39,649 nt of DNA from an uncultured Eubacterium sp. Its GTDB lineage: Bacteria; Bacillota; Clostridia; Lachnospirales; Lachnospiraceae. Below the pieces are notes generated by a model. That model was not told where the DNA came from. It did no database searches and worked only from the letters and a program-made list of their open reading frames with translations. This document shows positions 1-8,973 of this stretch, piece after piece (position 1 is the stretch's first letter; the number at the start of each line of letters is the position of its first letter). Where the stretch lies: assembly GCA_949959185.1 (NCBI GenBank), contig CATLIX010000031.1:1-39649 (forward strand), in the 5' to 3' direction. The translations under genes were made by a program, and so were the position numbers.

Positions 1-404
1 GGAATGAAAGCGCGGCGGAAGTCACCCTGAACATCAGCGGAAGCCGGGAGGTACCGAAGGAAGTACCGGCAGACAAAAATCCGGGGAATCCCGGAAGTCC
101 GGGAAGTACCGGAAAGCGCCTGGGAGGGGAACCGCAGACAGGGGACAGCACCCATGTGCAGATCTGCGCCACTCTGGCCATGATCGCAGGTTTTGGCTAC
201 CTGCTGCTGTACTTTGAAGGGGAGAATGGAATCACAGAACAGGAGAAAGAGGAGATGATCCACCGAATCGTAACCTGGGCGAAACAGGGAGGAAGTATCC
301 GTAAGCTCCTTGGCCTGGCGGGAATCTTCCTGTTCCTTGCATACTACCACAGTATTGGAAAGAGTGTGGATGTGGAGTGGAAGGAAGTGTACGGGAAAAT
401 CTGA
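1..404 (+). CDS. C-terminal part of a membrane/surface protein with a TGD sorting-like motif
   Basis: The reading frame is open from the first base (codons in phase with position 3) to a TGA at 402-404, so the 5' end lies outside the window. The visible part starts with a low-complexity Pro/Gly/Ser stretch (about residues 16-45) that ends in EPQTGD, followed by a hydrophobic helix (CATLAMIAGFGYLLLYF), a charged segment and a second hydrophobic helix (LLGLAGIFLFLAYY). The Pro/Gly-rich spacer, PQTGD and a helix resemble the end of a Gram-positive cell-wall-anchored protein. A normal sortase signal would stop soon after one helix, though, and here about 60 residues including a second helix follow. 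It may be an uncleaved membrane protein. An internal GTG at 156 could be mistaken for the start, but the upstream frame is open and compositionally coherent. The exact family is not recognised. Confidence 0.6.
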   Translation, partial: NESAAEVTLNISGSREVPKEVPADKNPGNPGSPGSTGKRLGGEPQTGDSTHVQICATLAMIAGFGYLLLYFEGENGITEQEKEEMIHRIVTWAKQGGSIRKLLGLAGIFLFLAYYHSIGKSVDVEWKEVYGKI

Positions 405-487
405 CAGGACAATGAACAGACGAAACAAACCCTTCTGAAACGGAACTTATATGTGAAAAAAGGTAGGAAAATTGTCCCAAAAAGGTA

Positions 488-516
488 GTGACAGAGGAAC
501 AAACATTTTGTATAAT
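488..516 (+). promoter_or_regulatory. Candidate sigma-A promoter for the hemerythrin gene
   Basis: GTGACA (488-493) and a perfect TATAAT (511-516) are separated by 17 bases. The site lies 65 bases upstream of the chosen start at 581, in the only gap before that gene. Confidence 0.6.
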
Positions 517-580
517 ATAAACGTATGGTTTCCATTGAGAATAAGACCATAAGATATTGTTGTACAAAAGGAGGACATTT

Positions 581-1957
581 ATGGGGAATCAATTAGTATG
601 GCAGGATCGATTTAATATAGGAGTAGAAGTAATTGACAGGGAACACCGGAAACTGTTCAGTATTTTGAGTAAACTCCTCACTGACAAAAAGAACGATGAG
701 AAAAGTAAGTGGGTCTGCCAGGAGGGAATCAAGTACTTTAAGGAACATGCCATGAAGCATTTTGCTGAAGAAGAAGTTTATATGGCTTCCATCAGTTATG
801 CGGGATTTGACACACACAGACGGGTGCATGACAATTTTCGGAAAAAGACCCTTCCGGCTCTGGAGAAAGAACTGAATCAGTCAGATTATTCTCCGGAGGC
901 TATAAATCATTTTCTCGGCGTCTGCGCCGGCTGGCTTATCGGACATACTCTGACAGAGGACCGGGCCATTACAGGAAAAGTTGTGAGCAGATGGGGAGAT
1001 CTGTTGCCGGAAGAAGAACAGGCAGTCATGGGGCAGATGATTCTTCAGCTTCTGGAAGATATGTTCCAGTTGAAGACACGGGTGGTCAGCGAGTGTTACG
1101 GCGGAGAGAAATTTGGAAAAGGAATTTATTACCGTATAGTTTACGGGGCCAGTCAGCAGGAAGAATGGGAAATCATTCTGGTATTTGAGGAAAAACTTCT
1201 CGTGAATACCATCGGGCGTATGCTTGGTGATCAGTCCGAGGAACTGAATGTTATGATGGTGAATGCTGCCAGATATACGGCTCAGCAATTTGCGGGACGC
1301 ATCGGAGAACAGTTTATATCTGCCGATGATTATGAAGTAAAAGAGGAAAATCTCCTGAGTTTTGAGCAGTTCCAGAAAAGATTTGAGGGCCGGAAACCTC
1401 AGTTTAGTCTGCTGTTTGACACAGGGGAAGGATATTTTGCCTTTTGTGCCATTGCGCCTCATCTGATTACGGAGCAGAATAAAGTATCCGGGAAAAATGA
1501 AACTGCCCTCAAAGCAGAAAATGCAATGACGGAAGTGAAAAAATACCTGGATAAAAATCATGAGAATCAGAATCAGGTGAGCAAAAAGAAAAAAATACTG
1601 GTGGTGGATGATTCGGATTTTATGCGCAAGACATTGCAGGAACTTCTGGGGAAAGATTATGAGATTACGGAGAGTAATTCCGGACTGGGAGCAATCAGAG
1701 GTATTACATTATGCAGGCCGGATCTGGTTATTCTGGATTATGAAATGCCGGTCTGTGACGGCAGCCAGGTTCTGGAAATGATTCGTTCCGAGGAAGAATT
1801 TGCAGATATACCGGTTATGTTTTTAACAGGCAAAGTGGACAAAGAAAGCGTTCATAAAGTAATCCCTCTGAAGCCGGCAGGCTATCTGCTGAAAACCCTG
1901 CCGCCTGAGAAGATAAAGAAAGAAATTGATGATTATTTCAGAAAGAAAAACAGGTAA
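581..1957 (+). CDS. Bacteriohemerythrin-CheX-like-receiver fusion protein
   Basis: This 458-residue soluble protein is probably an oxygen- or redox-linked signalling protein. Residues 1-135 are a bacteriohemerythrin domain with all seven expected di-iron ligands visible: H22, H60, E64, H79, H83, H122 and D127. Residues about 165-300 resemble a CheX/CheC-type phosphatase fold (weak, by pattern only). Residues about 337-455 are a response-regulator receiver domain with acidic D343/D344 and phospho-acceptor D386 in LDYEMP. There is no DNA-binding output domain. The start at 581 is chosen over an in-frame ATG at 557 because AAAGGAGG sits just upstream of 581. It has its own promoter (488-516) and no co-directional partner kinase beside it. 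Hemerythrin domains bind O2 reversibly at a di-iron centre; coupling to phosphorelay is inferred from the fusion. Confidence 0.85.
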   Translation: MGNQLVWQDRFNIGVEVIDREHRKLFSILSKLLTDKKNDEKSKWVCQEGIKYFKEHAMKHFAEEEVYMASISYAGFDTHRRVHDNFRKKTLPALEKELNQSDYSPEAINHFLGVCAGWLIGHTLTEDRAITGKVVSRWGDLLPEEEQAVMGQMILQLLEDMFQLKTRVVSECYGGEKFGKGIYYRIVYGASQQEEWEIILVFEEKLLVNTIGRMLGDQSEELNVMMVNAARYTAQQFAGRIGEQFISADDYEVKEENLLSFEQFQKRFEGRKPQFSLLFDTGEGYFAFCAIAPHLITEQNKVSGKNETALKAENAMTEVKKYLDKNHENQNQVSKKKKILVVDDSDFMRKTLQELLGKDYEITESNSGLGAIRGITLCRPDLVILDYEMPVCDGSQVLEMIRSEEEFADIPVMFLTGKVDKESVHKVIPLKPAGYLLKTLPPEKIKKEIDDYFRKKNR

Positions 1958-2075
1958 TACAGGGTCAGGGCTCTGAACGACAGAGACAGGTCGGAACCTT
2001 TTCCCTGTAATCCGGTATAAAAATTCCAGTTATGGTATATCCTACATAGAAACAGTGGATTCAGGAGGAAAAACC

Positions 2076-2510
2076 ATGATTGGAATTTTTATTGCCCTGT
2101 TGTCAGGAGCATTGATGAGCGTTCAGGGAGTATTCAATACAGGAGTGACGAAAAGTACCAGCATGTGGGTGAGCAATAGCTGGGTGCAGTTTTCAGCACT
2201 GATTATCTGCCTGGTGGGCTGGTTTTTTACAGACAGGACAAGTTTTGCGGGGATATTGCAGATACAGCCTAAATATATGCTTCTGGGCGGCGTTATCGGA
2301 GCATTTATCACATATACGGTAATAAAAAGCATGGATACGCTGGGCCCGGCCCAGGCGGTTATGCTGATTGTGGTGGCCCAGTTAGCCGTAGCATATCTGA
2401 TCGAACTGTTCGGACTGTTCGGCGTGGATAAACAGCCCTTTTCCTGGCGCAGAGTGATTGGAATGGCTGTCTGTATCGGAGGAATCATTCTGTTTAAATG
2501 GGAATCCTGA
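2076..2510 (+). CDS. DUF606-type small DMT transporter
   Basis: This 144-residue integral membrane protein has about five predicted helices (near residues 2-20, 30-46, 62-80, 88-112 and 124-141). The opening MIGIFIALLSGALMSVQGVFN and the conserved Gly/Pro spacing fit the DUF606 (YdcZ-like) branch of the drug/metabolite transporter superfamily. These are half-size proteins that act as homo- or heterodimers; the substrate is unknown. The start at 2076 follows AGGAGGA at 2063-2069. A GTG at 2055 would add seven residues upstream of that ribosome site and is rejected. It stands alone between the hemerythrin gene and comEA. Confidence 0.8.
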   Translation: MIGIFIALLSGALMSVQGVFNTGVTKSTSMWVSNSWVQFSALIICLVGWFFTDRTSFAGILQIQPKYMLLGGVIGAFITYTVIKSMDTLGPAQAVMLIVVAQLAVAYLIELFGLFGVDKQPFSWRRVIGMAVCIGGIILFKWES

Positions 2511-2523
2511 ACTGTAACAAAAA

Positions 2524-2542
2524 ATTTCAATATTTTTGAAAT
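2524..2542 (+). other. AT-rich 7-bp hairpin after the DMT gene
   Basis: ATTTCAA and TTGAAAT form a perfect 7-bp inverted repeat around TATTT. It lies 13 bases after the transporter stop. It is AT-rich and lacks a strong following T-run, so it may be only a weak terminator or mRNA end structure. Confidence 0.3.
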
Positions 2543-2546
2543 ACTC

Positions 2547-2575
2547 TTGTAATAATTCCTGATTTTCGTTACAAT
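2547..2575 (+). promoter_or_regulatory. Candidate promoter upstream of comEA
   Basis: TTGTAA (2547-2552) and TACAAT (2570-2575) are separated by 17 bases, about 110 bases before the comEA start. The -35 box is only a partial match. Confidence 0.4.
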
Positions 2576-2685
2576 ATAAAGGATTCGTGAATAAGACTTT
2601 TCTCTGCGTATATCTGACAGCGGCAGACTGTCCGCTGCAGGTAAAACATCTGTAACCATGATAAACAGAGAGAACGGAGAAAAGT

Positions 2686-3273
2686 ATGAAACAGAAAATA
2701 ATTTATATTATAATTCTGCTGATTCTGACAGTCAGTTTCGGCGGCTGCCAGAGCGGGCAGGAAAATGAACTTCTTCTGACCGGGCAGGAGGAAGAACGGA
2801 AGGAGGATACTTTCGAAGAAGAAGTGTCCGGGGCAGATTCACAGGAAAATCCGGTGATTTATGTGCAGGTAAGCGGTGCGGTGGCAAAGCCCGGCGTCTA
2901 TGAACTGGAAGCGGGCAGCCGTATCTTTCAGGCCCTGGAGCTGGCAGGAGGAGCCACAGAAGAAGCGGATACGAGAAGCCTGAATCAGGCGGAAATTCTG
3001 GAAGACGGCCAGATGGTTTATATACTCGATGCTGAGGAGGCGGCAGCTCAGGAACTGCTTCCGAAGCAGGAGGACGATGGCAGGATTAATCTGAATACTG
3101 CTACGGAAACAGAGCTGATGACGTTGCCTGGAATTGGCGCGGCAAAGGCCAGGAGTATTCTTAGCTGGCGGGAAGCCAACGGCAGTTTTCAGTGTACGGA
3201 AGATTTGATGAAAATAGAAGGAATCAAAGATGGTGTATTTTCTAAAATAAAGGACAGCATCAAAGTTGATTGA
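2686..3273 (+). CDS. comEA: ComEA-like DNA-binding lipoprotein
   Basis: ComEA is the DNA receptor of the Gram-positive competence machinery; it binds double-stranded DNA outside the membrane and hands it to the ComEC channel. This 195-residue protein has an N-terminal hydrophobic signal (1-20) ending in FGGC with C21, so it looks lipid-anchored, although F at -3 is an unusual lipobox residue. An acidic linker is followed by an SLBB domain (about 55-113, VSGAVAKPGVYEL) and a C-terminal pair of helix-hairpin-helix motifs (about 131-195, with INLNTATETELMTLPGIG). Length and domain order are standard. comEC lies 3.1 kb downstream on the same strand, with a two-component pair and a GerM-like gene between, which is not the usual comEA-comEC adjacency. 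Confidence 0.9.
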   Translation: MKQKIIYIIILLILTVSFGGCQSGQENELLLTGQEEERKEDTFEEEVSGADSQENPVIYVQVSGAVAKPGVYELEAGSRIFQALELAGGATEEADTRSLNQAEILEDGQMVYILDAEEAAAQELLPKQEDDGRINLNTATETELMTLPGIGAAKARSILSWREANGSFQCTEDLMKIEGIKDGVFSKIKDSIKVD

Positions 3274-3283
3274 GGTGGAAAAT

Positions 3284-3973
3284 ATGGCAAAGAAAGTTCT
3301 TGTAGTGGATGATGAAAAATTAATCGTAAAAGGAATCCGTTTCAGCCTGGAGCAGGATGGCATGGAAGTGGACTGTGCCTATGACGGTGAAGATGCATTG
3401 AAGCTGGCTACGGAGAATACTTATGATATGATTTTACTGGATCTCATGCTGCCGAAAATGGACGGATTCGAGGTATGCCAGCACATACGGGAATTTTCTT
3501 CTGTGCCCATTGTGATGCTTACGGCCAAAGGGGACGATATGGATAAGATTCTGGGCCTGGAATACGGGGCGGATGACTACATAACAAAGCCCTTTAATAT
3601 CCTGGAGGTAAAAGCCAGGATTAAGGCCATTATGAGACGGACTTCCCCAAATCAGGCGGGGAAAGAAGATTCCAGGCTGGTAGAGCATGGAGACCTGAAG
3701 CTGGACGGCGAGAGCAGGCGGTTGTTTATCCTGGGAAAAGAAATCAACGTAACAGCCAGAGAATTTGATCTGCTGGAACTTCTGGTGCTGAATCCAAACA
3801 AAGTTTACAGCCGGGAAAAGCTGCTGAATCTGGTATGGGGCAGCGATTATCCCGGAGACGTGCGTACCGTGGATGTACATGTGCGGCGGCTGCGGGAGAA
3901 AATAGAGAGTAATCCCAGTGAACCGAAGTATGTGCACACAAAATGGGGCGTGGGATATTATTATCAGGGTTAG
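3284..3973 (+). CDS. OmpR/PhoB-family response regulator
   Basis: This is a 229-residue DNA-binding response regulator. The receiver domain (1-120) shows D9/D10, phospho-acceptor D53 in LLDLMLPKMDG, the switch Thr in MLTAKG and the Lys in ITKPF. The winged-helix effector domain (about 133-228) has the GDLKLD entry, EFDLLELL recognition region and VRRLREKIE wing typical of the OmpR/PhoB class. The start at 3284 follows GAGGTGG; the in-frame ATG at 3266 would overlap the comEA stop and precede the ribosome site. The next gene, 40 bases away, is its likely histidine kinase. The pair resembles the PhoP/WalR-type branch, but the regulon cannot be read from the sequence. Confidence 0.92.
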   Translation: MAKKVLVVDDEKLIVKGIRFSLEQDGMEVDCAYDGEDALKLATENTYDMILLDLMLPKMDGFEVCQHIREFSSVPIVMLTAKGDDMDKILGLEYGADDYITKPFNILEVKARIKAIMRRTSPNQAGKEDSRLVEHGDLKLDGESRRLFILGKEINVTAREFDLLELLVLNPNKVYSREKLLNLVWGSDYPGDVRTVDVHVRRLREKIESNPSEPKYVHTKWGVGYYYQG

Positions 3974-4013
3974 CGCAGTAAAATTTTTGCTGTATAAATC
4001 ATAAGGAACAGAG

Positions 4014-5429
4014 ATGAAAAAACTGAAATTTTTGCACAGCCTGAAATTCCGGCTGTTTTTACTTATGGCATTGATGGGTATCATCCCGAATGTGGTATTG
4101 CGGGCAGGAATCCTTGCCAGCTATGAAAACCGGGCCGTGTCCAACCGCAGCATTGACGTGCTGGGCCAGGCCAAAATGCTGAGTAATCAGGTGATTACAT
4201 ACGATTACATCAAAGACACTTCTGTGGAAATCATCAATGCGCAGCTTGAAATGCTGTCCAATATCTATGACGGGAGAGTTCTGATTATCAACAGCGGTTT
4301 TCAGATTGTAAAAGATACCTATGGGCTGGACACAGGGAAAACCATTATTTCCGAGGAAGTGGTAAAGAGTTTCCAGGGAGAGGAAATCACCAAATATGAT
4401 TCTAAAAACCGGTATATAGAACTGGCAATTCCCCTGAAAAAGGCCGATTCTCAAAAAAGTCAGGGCGTCATGCTGGTGAGCGTGTCCACAGACAGTATTA
4501 TGCTTAACTTTGATTACCTGAAAGACAATGCCATGATTATAGAACTGGCGAATCTGGTGGTGATTCTGGGACTTGCTCTGTTCTGGTCCGCACGTCTGGT
4601 GCGTCCTTTTGGAAAACTGACCAAATATCTGGAAGAAGTACAGACAGAGGATGAGGAAAATCTGATGATTTCCGATTACACGGAAACAGAGGCTATTTCC
4701 AATGCCTTTAACGAGATGTGGGGCAGAATGCGGGTAATTGACGATTCCAGACAGGAGTTTGTGTCAAATGTGTCCCATGAGCTGAAAACACCCCTTACCT
4801 CCATGAAGGTGCTGGCGGATTCCCTGCTGGCCCAGGGGGATGCTCCGGTGGAACTGTACAAAGAATTTATGGGGGATATTGCAGAGGAGATTGAACGGGA
4901 GAATAAGATTATCAATGATCTGCTGTCTCTGGTGAAAATGGATAAGGCAGCGGGAACTCTGAATGTTTCTGCGGTCAATATCAATGATTTGCTGGAAATG
5001 ATTATGAAACGCCTGCGGCCCATTGCGGAGAAACAGAATATTGAACTGGTCCTGGAAAGTTTCCGTCCCGTGAGCGCGGAGGTGGATGAGGTGAAATTGT
5101 CCCTGGCCCTCAGCAATCTGGTGGAAAACGCCATTAAATACAATAAACCGGAAGGGTGGGTGCATGTATCCTTAAATGCAGACCACAAATATTTCTTTGT
5201 TCGGGTGGAGGATTCCGGAATCGGTATTCCGGAAGAAGCGCTGGAACATATTTATGAACGGTTTTTCCGGGCGGACAAATCCCACTCCAGAGAAATCGGC
5301 GGAACGGGTCTGGGACTTGCCATTACAAGAAATGCGGTTCTCATGCACCGCGGCGCCATCAAAGCCCACAGCAAAGAGGGGGAGGGCACAATCTTTACCG
5401 TCCGTATCCCGTTGATGTATATCGTGTAG
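4014..5429 (+). CDS. Membrane sensor histidine kinase
   Basis: This 471-residue class I histidine kinase probably phosphorylates the response regulator encoded just upstream. The first transmembrane helix is about 12-34, the extracellular sensor region about 35-170 and the second helix about 175-193. A HAMP-like linker follows, then a HisKA domain with phospho-acceptor H255 in SNVSHELKTPLTS and an HATPase domain with the N box NLVENAIKYN, G1 DSGIGIP and G2 GGTGLGLAI. All catalytic motifs are present. The ligand sensed is unknown. The gene ends 9 bases before the GerM-like lipoprotein, suggesting one transcript. Confidence 0.92.
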   Translation: MKKLKFLHSLKFRLFLLMALMGIIPNVVLRAGILASYENRAVSNRSIDVLGQAKMLSNQVITYDYIKDTSVEIINAQLEMLSNIYDGRVLIINSGFQIVKDTYGLDTGKTIISEEVVKSFQGEEITKYDSKNRYIELAIPLKKADSQKSQGVMLVSVSTDSIMLNFDYLKDNAMIIELANLVVILGLALFWSARLVRPFGKLTKYLEEVQTEDEENLMISDYTETEAISNAFNEMWGRMRVIDDSRQEFVSNVSHELKTPLTSMKVLADSLLAQGDAPVELYKEFMGDIAEEIERENKIINDLLSLVKMDKAAGTLNVSAVNINDLLEMIMKRLRPIAEKQNIELVLESFRPVSAEVDEVKLSLALSNLVENAIKYNKPEGWVHVSLNADHKYFFVRVEDSGIGIPEEALEHIYERFFRADKSHSREIGGTGLGLAITRNAVLMHRGAIKAHSKEGEGTIFTVRIPLMYIV

Positions 5430-5438
5430 GAGTCTGGA

Positions 5439-6434
5439 ATGAGAAAAATGAAGGAAGGTCTTTGCCTGCTGTTTCTTTTCTTCTTCCTCGCAGGTCTTGC
5501 AGGCTGTGAAGGAGGAGGGGAAGACGCATCAGAATATAAGATTTATTATGTCAACAAAGATAATACCAAAACCGTTGCAGTGGGATATGAACCGGAGGCA
5601 GAGGAGGATAAAGAACTGATACGGGAGCTGCTGCGGAAGCTGGTACAGGATAAAAAACGTTCAGATTATCACAGAGCCCTTCCGGAACAGGTGAAACTGG
5701 AATCCTGGAAGCTGGATAACTCCCAGTTGTATCTGTACTTTAACAGCGCTTATATGGAGATGGACAATGTCAGGGAAGTGCTGTGCAGGGCTGCTATTGT
5801 GAGAACGCTGATTCAGGTGGAAGGCGTGGACTGTATATCCTTTTATGTGATGGATTCGCCTTTGACGGATGCAGGCGGGAATCTGATTGGCCTGATGACG
5901 GCAGAGAGTTTTATAGAGAATCCGGGAGAACAGATTAATACCATTCAGACTGCCAGTATCACCCTGTATTTTTCCAATCCCAAAGGAACGGCGCTGATTC
6001 CGGAAGTGCAGGAAGTCCATTACAGCAGCAATATTTCCCTGGAAAAACTGGTGATTGAGCAGTTGTTAAAAGGGCCCAAGGGAAACGGAAAGCGCTCTGC
6101 CATTCCGGAAGGAACCAAACTGGTAAATGTATCTGTGCTGGACGGCGTGGGATTTGTGAACCTGAATGAGGGATTTCTCAGTCAGAATTATGAGATTGCA
6201 GAACCGGTGGTAATCTATTCCATTGTCAATTCTCTGGCAGAACTGGCAAATATCAATAAAGTGCAGATTTCCGTGAATGGAGACAGCCAGGGAGTATACC
6301 GGGAAAAAATGGAACTGAGCACCGTGTATGAGAGGAATCTGGATTATCTGGACGAGAGTGTTCGCTCTCAGGAGACAAAACAGGAAGACGGTGTGGAAAA
6401 TGTGGTAATTGAAGAGGGGGAATCCGGTGACTAA
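5439..6434 (+). CDS. GerM-like lipoprotein with two GerMN domains
   Basis: This 331-residue lipoprotein has a hydrophobic signal and canonical lipobox LAGC with C23. Two GerMN repeats are visible, at about residues 55-165 and 180-295; each carries a VxLYFxN- or LYLYFNS-type strand and the segment LVIEQLLKGPKGNG marks the second. GerM is a sporulation and germination protein of Bacillus that helps assemble the forespore-mother cell channel; the same fold also occurs in non-spore proteins, often beside histidine kinases as here. It starts 9 bases after the kinase stop and overlaps comEC. A partner or modulator role for the upstream sensor kinase is an inference from this gene order. Confidence 0.85.
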   Translation: MRKMKEGLCLLFLFFFLAGLAGCEGGGEDASEYKIYYVNKDNTKTVAVGYEPEAEEDKELIRELLRKLVQDKKRSDYHRALPEQVKLESWKLDNSQLYLYFNSAYMEMDNVREVLCRAAIVRTLIQVEGVDCISFYVMDSPLTDAGGNLIGLMTAESFIENPGEQINTIQTASITLYFSNPKGTALIPEVQEVHYSSNISLEKLVIEQLLKGPKGNGKRSAIPEGTKLVNVSVLDGVGFVNLNEGFLSQNYEIAEPVVIYSIVNSLAELANINKVQISVNGDSQGVYREKMELSTVYERNLDYLDESVRSQETKQEDGVENVVIEEGESGD

Positions 6435-8916
6435 TCGTGTAGTCTGCTGCCTGTCCTTTTCATTTCTTATGGGAATTCTTTTTGAAAAATATGGAAGCCT
6501 GTGGCCGGCAGGCGGATTGCTGGCCCTTCTTCTGTATACCGGACAGGCAATCATCCGCTGTCAGGAGAAGCCCTGGCGGGTGATACTGATTCGGAGCGCG
6601 GCCTGTATGCTGGCATTTTCCTGCGGGATGTGTCATTTACGGACAGAGCAGAGCCGGCGGGACAGGCTGGAAGCAGCGGCGGAAGAAAGCGGCGCCCTTA
6701 CCGTACAGGGAGAAGTTCTCAGAAAAGAAGAAAAACAGGAGCAGTGTCTTTATGTTCTGACCGATACCAGAATACTGGCGGACGGCAGAGTTTATCCCGG
6801 CAACGGGATTCTTGTATACAGTTCTGAACATCATATGCAGCGGGGAGATATTGTGAAGGTAACCGGAGCGTATGATGCATTTCAAACAGCCCGCAATGAG
6901 GGGAATTTCAACGAAAAACAATATTATCAGAGCAGAAAAACGGAATTTCGCCTGTATGCAGAACAGGAAACGGTGATATTGCGAAAAGGCGGAACCTTTG
7001 TCCGGATACTGGAAAAAATACGCCTAAGGCTCAGAAATACATATCAGCAGTGCATGTCTGAAAAAAATGCCGGACTGATGGCCGACATGACGCTGGGAGA
7101 TAAATCCCTGCTGGAACAGGAGAGCAAAGATTTGTATCAGGCAGCAGGTATTGGGCATATTCTGGCCATTTCCGGCCTGCATGTGTCGCTGTTCGGTATG
7201 GGTCTGTACCGGCTGCTGCAGAAATGTTCCTGTCCCTTTTTCCTGCGGATTCTGCTGTCGGCAGGCCTGGTATGCAGTTTTGGCCTGCTGTCCGGTATGG
7301 AGATTTCCACCTTTCGGGCAGTCTGCATGTTCTGTCTGTCTCTGTCTGCACGGTTTCTGGGCTGCAGTTACGATTCCCTGACATCCCTTGGAGTCGCCGG
7401 TGCCCTTCAGCTCTGGGAAAATCCGTTTCTTCCGGATAATGCAGGATTTCTCTTTTCTTACGGAGCAGTTCTGGGAGTGACGGTGGTTGCCGGGATTCTG
7501 AGAAAGGACAGAGGAGAGGAATATACGGAAGAAAAGTCAGAGAAAAGCGCCGGCGGTTTTTTCAGAAAAACGGGAAAGCTGCTGATACAGCAGTGGAAAG
7601 ATACCATATGCATGAGTTTTTGTATCCAGCTTGCTACCCTGCCTCTGTCCCTGTACTTTTATTATGAAATTTCCTGTTACAGCATTCTGGTGAACGGATG
7701 CGTACTGCCTTTTCTTGGTATTCTGCTGGGACTGGGACTTTTGGGAGCCGTAGCAGGAAGCCTGTTTCCCATGGCGGGGAAAGTGATTCTGCGTCCTGCA
7801 GGATGGCTCCTTGTCGGAAATGAGAAAATCTGCCGCAGTGCTTTAAAACTGCCGGGAGCGGTATTTCTGGCAGGAAAGCCGGAACTCATACTGGTGTTTG
7901 TCTATTATGGGGTTCTGGCAGTGATACTGTACCTGTACCGCTTCAGCAATTACCAGTCCGGATGTCATTCGGAACATACAGATAATTCCGTTTCCGGGCC
8001 TGTACAGTCTCCGGGGCACAGAACAGGAAAAACGGCTGCGGCAGCAGGAATTGCAGCGGCCCTTGGAATGATACTGTTTTTGCGGAAAGGGCCCCGGTTT
8101 GAGATTGACGTGCTGGACGTGGGACAGGGAGACGGGATTTTGATTCAGACAGAAGAAGGAGAACATTTTTTTCTGGACGGAGGCAGCAGCGATGTGAAGC
8201 AGGTGGGAACCTGCCGGATTCTTCCCTTTTTGAAATCCAGAGGAATCGGCTCCATACGGGGATGGATTGTATCCCATGCAGATAATGACCATATCAGCGG
8301 TCTGAAAGAACTGCTGGAAGAAGGATACGGAATAGAATATCTGGTGCTTGCACAGGGCATGGTGCGGGACGAAGCCTCAAAAGAATTGCTGGAACTGGCA
8401 GAGGGAGCGGGATGCCAGGTGATTTGGGTGGCTCCCGGTATGAAGTTCGGCACAGAACATGCGGAATTTACAGTCTTTCACCCGGAAGCAGACGGATATA
8501 AAACAGGAAAGGAGGAGCGAAACGACAGTTCCCTTGTGGTTTCTCTGGAATATCGGGGCTTTGCCGGGCTGTTTACCGGAGATATCAGCGCAGAACAGGA
8601 ACAGCAGTTACTGCAGCGACAGGAATTAAACATGTGGATGGGAAAAACGAAGGGAAAACATCCGAACTTTTATAAAGCAGCACATCATGGCTCCAATGGA
8701 TCCAACAGTCTGGAGTTTCTGGAGACAATTTCTCCGACCGTAACTGTTATTTCCTGCGGAACAGGGAATTCCTACGGACATCCGGGGCAGGAGGCGCTGG
8801 AGCGGATAAAAAGCGTCGGAAGTCAGGTGATGTGCACCATGGACAGGGGGCAGATTACCATTTGTCCGAAAGAGCGAGGGATTCAGGTGAAATCTTTTCT
8901 GAATTTGAAAGAATAA
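6427..8916 (+). CDS. comEC: ComEC/Rec2 DNA-uptake channel protein
   Basis: ComEC forms the membrane channel that carries single-stranded DNA into the cytoplasm during transformation. The protein has an N-terminal DUF4131-type region with OB-like segment (1-190), a central polytopic competence domain (about 210-500) with the family signature around AGIGHILAISGLHVSLFG, and a C-terminal metallo-beta-lactamase domain (about 560-825). The latter keeps HADNDH, LFTGDIS and AAHHGSNGS, so the putative nuclease site is intact. The length of 829 is normal. A GTG at 6427 behind AGGGGG is chosen as the start; TTG at 6409 is an alternative. It overlaps the upstream lipoprotein gene by 8 bases, so translational coupling is likely. 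Confidence 0.93.
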   Translation: MTNRVVCCLSFSFLMGILFEKYGSLWPAGGLLALLLYTGQAIIRCQEKPWRVILIRSAACMLAFSCGMCHLRTEQSRRDRLEAAAEESGALTVQGEVLRKEEKQEQCLYVLTDTRILADGRVYPGNGILVYSSEHHMQRGDIVKVTGAYDAFQTARNEGNFNEKQYYQSRKTEFRLYAEQETVILRKGGTFVRILEKIRLRLRNTYQQCMSEKNAGLMADMTLGDKSLLEQESKDLYQAAGIGHILAISGLHVSLFGMGLYRLLQKCSCPFFLRILLSAGLVCSFGLLSGMEISTFRAVCMFCLSLSARFLGCSYDSLTSLGVAGALQLWENPFLPDNAGFLFSYGAVLGVTVVAGILRKDRGEEYTEEKSEKSAGGFFRKTGKLLIQQWKDTICMSFCIQLATLPLSLYFYYEISCYSILVNGCVLPFLGILLGLGLLGAVAGSLFPMAGKVILRPAGWLLVGNEKICRSALKLPGAVFLAGKPELILVFVYYGVLAVILYLYRFSNYQSGCHSEHTDNSVSGPVQSPGHRTGKTAAAAGIAAALGMILFLRKGPRFEIDVLDVGQGDGILIQTEEGEHFFLDGGSSDVKQVGTCRILPFLKSRGIGSIRGWIVSHADNDHISGLKELLEEGYGIEYLVLAQGMVRDEASKELLELAEGAGCQVIWVAPGMKFGTEHAEFTVFHPEADGYKTGKEERNDSSLVVSLEYRGFAGLFTGDISAEQEQQLLQRQELNMWMGKTKGKHPNFYKAAHHGSNGSNSLEFLETISPTVTVISCGTGNSYGHPGQEALERIKSVGSQVMCTMDRGQITICPKERGIQVKSFLNLKE

Positions 8917-8973
8917 AAATAGTATGGTAAGATAGACGGGAAGAAGATTGATGTGGAAAAGGAGCGGGCGCTT

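Noticed and set aside
881-1561. 226-codon minus-strand open frame
   Set aside because: Antisense to the hemerythrin-receiver gene, no ribosome site and no recognisable domain.
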